This document shows, one piece after another, positions 1 to 4,586 of a DNA stretch of 5,429 bases. The number at the start of each line of letters is the position of its first letter. Position 1 is the stretch's first letter. The notes beneath the pieces were generated by a model. It saw only the letters and a program-made list of their open reading frames with translations, was not told where the DNA came from and searched no databases. The DNA lies in the NCBI GenBank assembly GCA_937930585.1, contig CALHCA010000057.1:1-5429 (forward strand), in the 5' to 3' direction. A program made the translations under genes and the position numbers. This DNA comes from an uncultured bacterium (lineage in GTDB: Bacteria; Patescibacteriota; Saccharimonadia; Saccharimonadales; Saccharimonadaceae).

Positions 1-502
1 TATCAATTTCACCAGGCAAACCATTCGCTATAAACAAAATTTTTTTCTTATCATCTTCATTTAACTTTGATTTTTGAAGCATTTTAATCGAATCAATTTC
101 TGATATTGGTGAAATTCGCAAAATTTGCGCTCGTGAAAGTATAGTTTTTTCGAAAGCATTCTTATTTTCGGTCAAAAGCACGAAAGAAGTGTTTACATTC
201 GGTTCTTCAAAAAGTTTCAAAAATTTATTTTGCGCAGATTCGTTAATCTTTTCGGCATTCACTAATACAAAACAACGTTTTTTCATGCTTTTAACATTTG
301 CTCTTTGCTGCAAAAGTTCAATATCATCAACATTGATAATTTCAGTTTTTTGCGCACCATGAATAGTTGGCCTGAATTCAATTATTTGAATATCTTTCAA
401 AAATTTTAACTTTTTTAGAGCAAATTCAAAACCGAACCCACGAGGGATTTCCACAATCGTTGCATGCGAATTTAAAATTGTATTTTTAAAGAAATCTTTC
501 AT
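1..502 (-). CDS. holB: DNA polymerase III delta'-like clamp-loader subunit, 3' end missing
   Basis: Reading right to left from an ATG at 502-500, 167 codons are open to the left edge, so the C-terminal part lies outside the window. Delta' is the non-hydrolysing AAA+ subunit that helps load the sliding clamp. Residues 77-101 have the family's Walker B/sensor layout: a hydrophobic strand CFVLVNAEKINESAQNKFLK and then LFEEP. The segment FVLLTENKN (107-115) and ILSRAQ (121-126) match the sensor-1 and SRC regions. The N-terminus (IVEIPRGFGFEFA) has no GxxxxGKT P-loop, the Walker B acidic residue is Asn82, and the SRC cysteine is replaced (SRA). All this fits a subunit that does not hydrolyse ATP. 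The start follows the pseudouridine synthase stop by two bases, and only a weak purine stretch precedes it, so translation probably depends on coupling. A degenerate gamma/tau paralogue is the main alternative. Confidence 0.72.
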   Translation of the reverse strand, partial: MKDFFKNTILNSHATIVEIPRGFGFEFALKKLKFLKDIQIIEFRPTIHGAQKTEIINVDDIELLQQRANVKSMKKRCFVLVNAEKINESAQNKFLKLFEEPNVNTSFVLLTENKNAFEKTILSRAQILRISPISEIDSIKMLQKSKLNEDDKKKILFIANGLPGEID

Positions 503-504
503 TT

Positions 505-1686
505 TTATAACTCAAAATCTTCAGGAATTTCTGCCTCGAAAATCATTCTTTGTGATTCTTTTTCACCTTTTTTTGGCGGAATTGTAATCTCTAAACTTTG
601 TGCATGCAAAAACATCCTATCTTCACTTTCAGATTTCGAAATATTTTTATCATAAATCCTATCACCTAAAATTGGATGGTTTAGATAGCTTAAATGAACA
701 CGCAATTGATGCGTTCGACCAGTTTTTGGCATAAGTTTTACTAACGAAAAATTTTCATTTTCCTTAAGAACTTCATATTTAGTTTGGGCCGGCTTTCCTT
801 TTGCATGAATTATGAAAGTGCTCGGAGCTGAGCCATTTCTCGCGATAGGTAGATCAATTAAGGCTTTTTTTGGATTCAAAACACCTTTAACAATTGCCAC
901 ATAGTTTTTTTTCGCAGTCCGTTCTGAAAATTGTTTTTGCAGCTTTTTAGCAGTTTCATCATTTTTTGCGCCAATTATTACACCAGAAGTTTCGCGGTCA
1001 AGCCTATGAACGATCCCAACACGATTCCTCCCTTTACCAAATTTTGCACCACAGCTTTCAAAAAAATCCGCAACAGTAAATTCATCATTTAAAGCACCTT
1101 TGCTATGCGTTAAAATTCCACGAGGCTTATTTATCACTATAACATTTTCATCTTCAAAAAGTATTGGAAAGTTGATCTTTTCAGCAGTTTTTTCTGGAAT
1201 TTCGAACTCAATTTTATCGCCTTTTTCAATTGCATCTTTTGGTTTTTTTGCGATTTTTCCATTAACCTTTACAAAGCCATTTTTAATATATTTTTGAATC
1301 GTTGCCCGAGAAAATTCTGGGTAATTTTCGGTCAAATAAACATCGAGCCTTGTTTTTGAAGCAATATTTCGAAAGAGATAAATATCTTTCCCCTCAAATG
1401 GCAAAGCAAAACTCATCATTGAATCGAGCGGATTCTTAATTAATTCACCTTCAATATCACCAAAATGCTTTCGAAGAAGGTCTTGAATATAAAATTCATC
1501 ATCTTCAGCTATTCCATCAACTACGACAAAAAACTTATGCTTATTAAATTTGAAAGTGAAGATTTCTGAAAATTCATCAGCAGCAATCTTTTTTAGCTCT
1601 TCAATATTCCGCGGAACATTTTCTTCACCTGCAATTTGAAACTTTCGCAAAATTTTTAAAATATCACCAGAATTAAACTTTGCCAT
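505..1686 (-). CDS. RluA-family 23S rRNA pseudouridine synthase with S4 domain and N-terminal extension
   Basis: This 393-residue enzyme isomerises uridine to pseudouridine, most likely in 23S rRNA. An S4 RNA-binding domain occupies about residues 111-164 (TRLDVYLTENYPEFSRATIQ onward). The catalytic domain follows, with LFEDENVIVINKPRGILTH (176-194), the signature HRLDRETSG (227-235, catalytic Asp230), and the C-terminal motif KTGRTHQLRVHL (321-332) followed by HPILGD. RluC and RluD both have this architecture and the sequence alone does not separate them, so I give no symbol. The ATG at 1686 is preferred over an in-frame TTG at 1707 because GGAGGT lies just before it. The gene overlaps the end of trpS by 14 bases. 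Relatives are usually 300-330 residues. The excess is a stretch of about 110 residues ahead of the S4 domain that I cannot assign. The protein contains no Trp. Confidence 0.93.
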   Translation of the reverse strand: MAKFNSGDILKILRKFQIAGEENVPRNIEELKKIAADEFSEIFTFKFNKHKFFVVVDGIAEDDEFYIQDLLRKHFGDIEGELIKNPLDSMMSFALPFEGKDIYLFRNIASKTRLDVYLTENYPEFSRATIQKYIKNGFVKVNGKIAKKPKDAIEKGDKIEFEIPEKTAEKINFPILFEDENVIVINKPRGILTHSKGALNDEFTVADFFESCGAKFGKGRNRVGIVHRLDRETSGVIIGAKNDETAKKLQKQFSERTAKKNYVAIVKGVLNPKKALIDLPIARNGSAPSTFIIHAKGKPAQTKYEVLKENENFSLVKLMPKTGRTHQLRVHLSYLNHPILGDRIYDKNISKSESEDRMFLHAQSLEITIPPKKGEKESQRMIFEAEIPEDFEL

Positions 1687-2713
1687 TTTCACCTCCAAAG
1701 TAATCAATCTTCATTGCTTGTTTAACTTCTTTAAGGGTTTGCGCTGCAATTTTTTCAGCTTTCAAGCTTCCTTTTTTAAGAATTTCATAAATTATTTCAG
1801 GATTTTTCTCTAGTTCAGCTCGTTTTTCACGAATAGGCTTCAAAACTTTATCCATCTCTTCGATCAAGTATTTTTTAACCGCAACATCACCCAAGCCACC
1901 TTTTTGGTAGTGAGCTTTCATTTCAGCAACTTTCTCTTTATCTTCAGCAAAAACATCAAGATACGCAAAAACTACATTTCCTTCAATCTTTCCAGGATCT
2001 TCAACCCGAATATGTTCAGGGTCGGTATACATTTTCATCACCTTTGCACGCATTTCTTCAAAAGAATCCGCCAGATAAATACCGTTATTTAAGCTTTTGC
2101 TCATTTTAGCATCCATTCCGTTAATTCCCGGCAAGCGTCGTTCAATTCCTTCTTTCGAAAGAATAACCTCTGGTTCAACAAGCGTATCTGTTTTATATGT
2201 TTGATTAAACGATCGAGAAATTTCGCGGGTCAGTTCGATCATTGGCATTTGATCTTCGCCAACTGGCACATGAGTTGCCTTAAAAGCTGTAATATCCGCC
2301 GCCTGTGAAATTGGATAAAATACAAAACCGCTCGGCACGCCTTCGCCGAAGTTTTTTTGCTTGATTTCGGTTTTAACGGTCGGATTGCGCTCAAGGCGAG
2401 AAATCGAAACTAAATTCGCATAATACATTGCAAGCTCTGGAAGCTGCGGAATCTGACTCTGTAAAAAAATTGTAGTTTTCGAAGGGTCAATTCCCGCTGC
2501 TAAATAATCTAAAGCAACTTGCAAAACATTATTTCGAACTTTTTCAGGATTTTTTGCATTATCAGTTAAGGCTTGCGTGTCGGCAATCATAATAAAAGTT
2601 TTATATTCGCCCGAATTTTGCAATTCTACACGTTTTTTTAGCGAGCCAACATAATGGCCAATATGTAATTTTCCAGTTGGTCGGTCACCCGTTAAAATAA
2701 CTTTTTTATTCAT
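1673..2713 (-). CDS. trpS: Tryptophanyl-tRNA synthetase
   Basis: A class I aminoacyl-tRNA synthetase that charges tRNA-Trp in the cytoplasm. At 346 residues it has the usual bacterial length. The N-terminus VILTGDRPTGKLHIGHYVGS carries the HIGH signature (17-20). QAADITAF (137-144) holds the Asp expected to contact the indole nitrogen, VGEDQ (151-155) follows, and KMSKS is at 203-207. The TGDRPTGKLHIGHYVGSLK start and the NAL/DYLAAG region resemble the TrpRS type of Streptococcus and other Lactobacillales, judged from memory. AAGGAG lies four bases before the ATG. The gene starts inside the hydrolase gene (8-base overlap) and its end overlaps the next gene by 14 bases, so translation is probably coupled. 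There is no room for a T-box leader, so trpS is unlikely to have its own tRNA-sensing control. The enzyme contains no Trp, so its synthesis does not itself need charged tRNA-Trp. Confidence 0.97.
   Translation of the reverse strand: MNKKVILTGDRPTGKLHIGHYVGSLKKRVELQNSGEYKTFIMIADTQALTDNAKNPEKVRNNVLQVALDYLAAGIDPSKTTIFLQSQIPQLPELAMYYANLVSISRLERNPTVKTEIKQKNFGEGVPSGFVFYPISQAADITAFKATHVPVGEDQMPMIELTREISRSFNQTYKTDTLVEPEVILSKEGIERRLPGINGMDAKMSKSLNNGIYLADSFEEMRAKVMKMYTDPEHIRVEDPGKIEGNVVFAYLDVFAEDKEKVAEMKAHYQKGGLGDVAVKKYLIEEMDKVLKPIREKRAELEKNPEIIYEILKKGSLKAEKIAAQTLKEVKQAMKIDYFGGENGKV
1691..1696 (-). promoter_or_regulatory. Shine-Dalgarno that fixes the pseudouridine synthase start
   Basis: On the minus strand GGAGGT lies four bases before the ATG at 1686, inside the last codons of trpS. 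If translation began at the upstream TTG (1707), this site would fall inside the gene. It therefore supports the 393-residue form, including the whole N-terminal extension. Confidence 0.85.
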
Positions 2714-3521
2714 ATTTCTCCTTTAAAATCTTATCAATACCTTTCGAAACCTGCTCAATCATCGATTTTGTTGGATCGTGAGCACTTAAAACTCTTGAAG
2801 TTGTAATATTTTTATTAATCCTACCAAGTTTTCGAATATTTCGCCCAATCACAACAGGGTCAAAAACTCCATAAATAATTTTAGTTGGCGTTTTAGTTTT
2901 TGAAAGTACCGCAAAAGTATCTTGTTCAATTATTGCTTCTTTTAAAGCTCTTCGAATCGGCCTAAACTGCTCTTGAGATTCAAATTTAGCAACATCAATC
3001 GCACCAGTATCGATAACCGCATTTATAAATTTAATTGATTCTTTTGGCTTCGTGACAATTCTTTTATAGCTTTGTTTTAATATAAATTCTTGAATCGAGC
3101 CGCGCGCTTCTTCTGGCGAATAAATTGGTGGTGAAAGTAGAAAAATTCCGTCAACTACGTTCGAATATTTTTTCGAAAATTCTGCTGCTACCAAAGACCC
3201 CATTGAATGACCAACTAAGAAAAGTGGTTTTTTATACTTTTTCATCAAAAAAGCCATTCTTCGAACCGCCCTTGCCTGAATTGAAAGTTGTTGAACACCT
3301 GCCCATTTTGGTTTTGGTGATTTTCCGTGACCAATTAGATCAACTGCATAAATATCAAATTCCCCTTGAATTTCGCTTTCGGCTTTTTGCCACATTCCAG
3401 CATCACTCGCAATTCCATGAATAAAAATCACCACAGCTTTTGGGTTTTGAGACTTTCGCATTTTTGTAATATTTAATCTATATGGAATGCGTAAAGTTTT
3501 ATGCAAAAATGAATCTAACAT
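2706..3521 (-). CDS. Alpha/beta hydrolase (lysophospholipase/esterase-like)
   Basis: A 271-residue protein of the alpha/beta-hydrolase fold, probably a cytoplasmic serine esterase, lipase or thioesterase. I see no signal peptide or membrane segment. The motifs are in order: VIFIHGIASD (31-40) gives the oxyanion-hole HG; DLIGHGKS (61-68) is typical of the family; VGHSMGS (103-109) is the nucleophile elbow with Ser106; IIYGVFDP (215-222) supplies the likely acid Asp221; and SAHDP (246-250) the likely base His248. The lid (about 131-200) is basic and helical. The motifs fit the monoglyceride-lipase/lysophospholipase branch, but the substrate cannot be read from the sequence. Processing of scavenged host lipids is only a guess. 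It is the first gene of the minus-strand operon. The ATG at 3521 has no Shine-Dalgarno but sits at the predicted transcription start of an extended -10 promoter. Its stop overlaps the trpS start. Confidence 0.93.
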   Translation of the reverse strand: MLDSFLHKTLRIPYRLNITKMRKSQNPKAVVIFIHGIASDAGMWQKAESEIQGEFDIYAVDLIGHGKSPKPKWAGVQQLSIQARAVRRMAFLMKKYKKPLFLVGHSMGSLVAAEFSKKYSNVVDGIFLLSPPIYSPEEARGSIQEFILKQSYKRIVTKPKESIKFINAVIDTGAIDVAKFESQEQFRPIRRALKEAIIEQDTFAVLSKTKTPTKIIYGVFDPVVIGRNIRKLGRINKNITTSRVLSAHDPTKSMIEQVSKGIDKILKEKYE

Positions 3522-3528
3522 TAAAAAT

Positions 3529-3537
3529 AGTATACCA
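3529..3537 (-). promoter_or_regulatory. Extended -10 promoter for the hydrolase-trpS operon, predicted leaderless
   Basis: On the minus strand TGGTATACT (TGn plus TATACT, one mismatch from TATAAT) ends seven bases before the hydrolase ATG. RNA synthesis would start within a base or two of the A of ATG, giving a leaderless message. No convincing TTGACA lies 17 bases upstream (TTTATT at best), as is common for extended -10 promoters. The rest of 3541-3612 is AT-rich DNA in which I see nothing else. Confidence 0.65.
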
Positions 3538-3620
3538 TAAAATACACAAAAAATAAAGCTAAGCTATTTTTATAATAAATGCTAATTTTAGTCCTACATA
3601 TATAAATATTAAACAATTTA

Positions 3621-3645
3621 AAAGCCCCTCGAATGAGGGGTTTTA
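3621..3645 (-). terminator. Intrinsic terminator of the LPXTG gene, possibly bidirectional
   Basis: CCCCTC (3625-3630) and GAGGGG (3635-3640) form a six-pair GC-rich stem with a four-base loop, flanked by AAAA on the left and TTTT on the right. It lies 33 bases past the surface-protein stop codon. Minus-strand RNA reads GAGGGG then CUUUU, suited to ending that transcript before the hydrolase promoter. Plus-strand RNA can extend the stem through a G-U pair and ends in UUUUAUUUU, so the signal may work both ways, although no plus-strand gene reads into it. Confidence 0.85.
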
Positions 3646-3672
3646 TTTTAGTTGATAGACTAAGAGTTTTCA

Positions 3673-4302
3673 TTAATATTTCTTCTTACGAAGAGACAGC
3701 CATGCTAGAGTGGCTGCTAGCAAACCTGCTAAGACTGCAAAGGTTGAATCTTTTTCACCAGTTTCTGGTAACTGCTCAGTTGATTGTTGACCTTGACCAG
3801 GTTTTTCCGGAGTCGGAGTTGGCGCTGGTTCCGGAGTCGGAGTTGGCGTTGGTTCCGGAGTCGGAGTTGGCGTTGGCGCTGGCGCTGGTTCCGGAGTCGG
3901 AGTTGGCGCTGGCGCTGGAGTTTCTTTCTTCTTGTATTTTAGGTACATCTCAACGTACCCGTCTGATGCACCATAGAAATACGTGTTAGCTATCTCATGC
4001 GTCATGAGATAGCCCGGCATCCAATCAGGATGGGTGACTATTTCATATCCATCAATATCTTTATAAATATTGATGCTTTCACCAGGGTTTATAACCCCAG
4101 TTTTAGGCGGTGCAATTTCTTGCCCCCCTCCAATATGATACCTAATACGGTATTTCAATGGCTGTAGTGTTCCCATCTCTTCTGCTTTTACAATAGTAGC
4201 ACCAAAAATAGGTGTATCAGTTAAAGCTGGAACAGTAACACCGAGAATAGCGACAGAGAGTAACGAAATACCAAGTTTGGTCCATTTATTAGTTTTCTTC
4301 AT
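3673..4302 (-). CDS. LPXTG cell-wall-anchored surface protein with Pro-rich stalk
   Basis: A 209-residue precursor expected to be exported and covalently anchored by a sortase. The signal peptide has a basic n-region (MKKTNKWTK), a hydrophobic core (about 10-27), and a likely cut after VKA (residue 40). One small domain (about 47-126) is rich in Tyr and Gly, with YRIRYHIGGGQEIAPP, KDIDGYEIV and VEMYLKYKKK. This layout is faintly like a MucBP-type adhesin repeat, which is a guess. A Pro-Thr-Glu/Ala stalk spans 128-168, followed by LPETG (178-182), a hydrophobic segment (about 188-203) and the tail RKKKY. AAGGAGGA lies eight bases before the ATG. The gene has its own promoter, a long leader and a terminator. 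No sortase gene is in the window. Higher GC, the absence of TTCGAA and the streptococcal-style signals suggest it came from a Gram-positive donor. Ligand and role are unknown. Confidence 0.93.
   Translation of the reverse strand: MKKTNKWTKLGISLLSVAILGVTVPALTDTPIFGATIVKAEEMGTLQPLKYRIRYHIGGGQEIAPPKTGVINPGESINIYKDIDGYEIVTHPDWMPGYLMTHEIANTYFYGASDGYVEMYLKYKKKETPAPAPTPTPEPAPAPTPTPTPEPTPTPTPEPAPTPTPEKPGQGQQSTEQLPETGEKDSTFAVLAGLLAATLAWLSLRKKKY
3806..3920 (-). repeat. In-frame tandem repeats encoding the Pro-rich stalk
   Basis: The 19-base string TCCGGAGTCGGAGTTGGCG (plus strand) occurs four times, at 3806, 3830, 3854 and 3890, so the spacings are 24, 24 and 36 bases. GGCGCT hexamers fill the longer gaps. 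All spacings are multiples of three, so gain or loss of units changes stalk length without breaking the frame. The encoded unit is roughly eight residues of the form APTPTPEP. Confidence 0.9.
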
Positions 4303-4310
4303 ATTTTTTT

Positions 4311-4318
4311 TCCTCCTT
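4311..4318 (-). promoter_or_regulatory. Strong Shine-Dalgarno of the LPXTG gene
   Basis: AAGGAGGA on the minus strand, eight bases (mostly A) before the ATG at 4302. It is a near-perfect anti-16S match and stronger than any other ribosome site in the window. It sits downstream of the leader terminator, so control by the leader would act on transcription rather than by hiding this site, although UUCC just upstream could pair weakly with it. Confidence 0.85.
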
Positions 4319-4352
4319 AGGAATTTTTATTTTTGCCTTTTAGACATTATGC

Positions 4353-4443
4353 AACAAAAAGGCTTCCATCAAGACCACAAAAAGGAAAAATATGAGTAAC
4401 CAAAACTCATTCTTCAACTTTTAATGTTCTTGATAGAAGCCTT
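4353..4443 (-). terminator. Leader terminator hairpin upstream of the LPXTG gene
   Basis: In minus-strand RNA the arms AAGGCUUCUAUCAAGA (4443-4428) and UCUUGAUGGAAGCCUU (4374-4359) pair over all 16 positions, with one U-G wobble. The RNA then continues as UUUUUGUU (4360-4353, the first two U being in the stem). On the other strand the wobble becomes an A-C mismatch and no U-run follows, which indicates the structure works in minus-strand RNA. The 53-nt loop is long for a simple terminator and carries the inner hairpin AUGAGU/ACUCAU (4410-4405 with 4397-4392). Confidence 0.65.
4369..4410 (-). CDS. Possible 13-residue leader peptide inside the attenuator loop
   Basis: An ATG at 4410 opens a 13-codon frame encoding MSFGYSYFSFLWS, ending in TGA at 4371-4369. 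Six of thirteen residues are aromatic (three Phe, two Tyr, one Trp). The start codon lies in the inner hairpin, and the stop lies inside the 3' arm of the terminator, so a ribosome at the end of the frame would block the hairpin. Only a weak GAAG, too close to the ATG, precedes it, so initiation is doubtful. A second frame overlaps it: TTG at 4417 to TAA at 4342-4340, 25 codons and very hydrophobic. Both may simply reflect T-rich DNA. Confidence 0.35.
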   Translation of the reverse strand: MSFGYSYFSFLWS

Positions 4444-4470
4444 ACTATTTAGTTTTAAGCTATCTATCAA
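4430..4470 (-). promoter_or_regulatory. Candidate antiterminator pairing in the LPXTG leader
   Basis: UUGAUAGA (4470-4463) is exactly complementary to UCUAUCAA (4437-4430), which lies within the 5' arm of the leader terminator. The eight-pair helix with a 25-nt loop would form first during transcription and would compete with the terminator. The upstream segment in effect mimics the terminator's own 3' arm. Confidence 0.5.
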
Positions 4471-4479
4471 CTGAGTAGT

Positions 4480-4508
4480 AGTTTATCATATTTTTATATA
4501 TTTGTCAA
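4480..4508 (-). promoter_or_regulatory. Sigma-70-type promoter of the LPXTG gene
   Basis: On the minus strand TTGACA (4508-4503) is a perfect -35. A 17-base spacer ending in TGA follows, and then TAAACT (4485-4480), giving an extended -10 (TGATAAACT). The predicted start is near 4472. It is a textbook housekeeping promoter and, unlike the other two promoters here, it drives a long untranslated leader. Confidence 0.8.
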
Positions 4509-4551
4509 TAGTTTTTAGTAATTTTATAAAAATCACAATCTATCTCTTTTA

Positions 4552-4580
4552 TTGAAAGCTATTTCGAAAAGTGATAAAAT
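4552..4580 (+). promoter_or_regulatory. Promoter of queA, predicted leaderless
   Basis: TTGAAA (4552-4557), a 17-base spacer, then TAAAAT (4575-4580) with an upstream TG (4572-4573), forming an extended -10. The -10 ends six bases before the queA ATG, so transcription should begin at or next to the A of ATG (4587), with no room for a ribosome site. It diverges from the LPXTG promoter, with 43 bases between the two -35 boxes. Confidence 0.75.
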
Positions 4581-4586
4581 ATAAAA

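Larger units (their letters stand above)
4303..4472 (-). promoter_or_regulatory. Long structured leader, candidate transcription attenuator of the LPXTG gene
   Basis: The interval from the predicted start point (about 4472) to the LPXTG ATG is about 170 nt. Minus-strand RNA contains, in order: segment 1 UUGAUAGA (4470-4463); segment 2, the 5' arm of a 16-bp hairpin (4443-4428); a 53-nt loop with a small inner hairpin and short reading frames; segment 3, the 3' arm (4374-4359) running into UUUUUGUU; segment 4 AAAAGGC (4341-4335); and then the Shine-Dalgarno. Segment 1 can pair with eight bases of the 5' arm. Segment 4 can pair with GCCUUUU at the end of the 3' arm. These mutually exclusive pairings are the usual plan of an attenuator. 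I do not recognise it as a named RNA family. Confidence 0.6.

Noticed and set aside
2714..2760. T-box or other leader in front of trpS
   Set aside because: trpS starts inside the hydrolase gene with a simple Shine-Dalgarno, so there is no space for a leader.
1100..3424. Plus-strand open frames at 1100-1297, 1904-2092 and 3125-3424
   Set aside because: Shadows of the pseudouridine synthase, trpS and the hydrolase respectively, with no ribosome sites.
3633..3989. Open plus-strand frame opposite the LPXTG gene, with PESELAL repeats
   Set aside because: It is the antisense reading of the Pro-Thr-Glu stalk repeats and tail. It has no promoter or ribosome site, and the minus-strand gene has signal peptide, LPETG and terminator.
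4359..4443. The 16-base inverted repeat as a miniature transposon or BOX/RUP-type element
   Set aside because: No target duplication is visible. The one imperfect pair is a wobble only in minus-strand RNA, a U-run follows on that strand only, and the location between promoter and gene fits a leader terminator better.
3566..4533. Inverted ATTTTTATAA at 3566-3575 and 4533-4524 as insertion ends
   Set aside because: Ten bases of pure A/T in AT-rich DNA are likely by chance, and the similarity does not extend beyond them.
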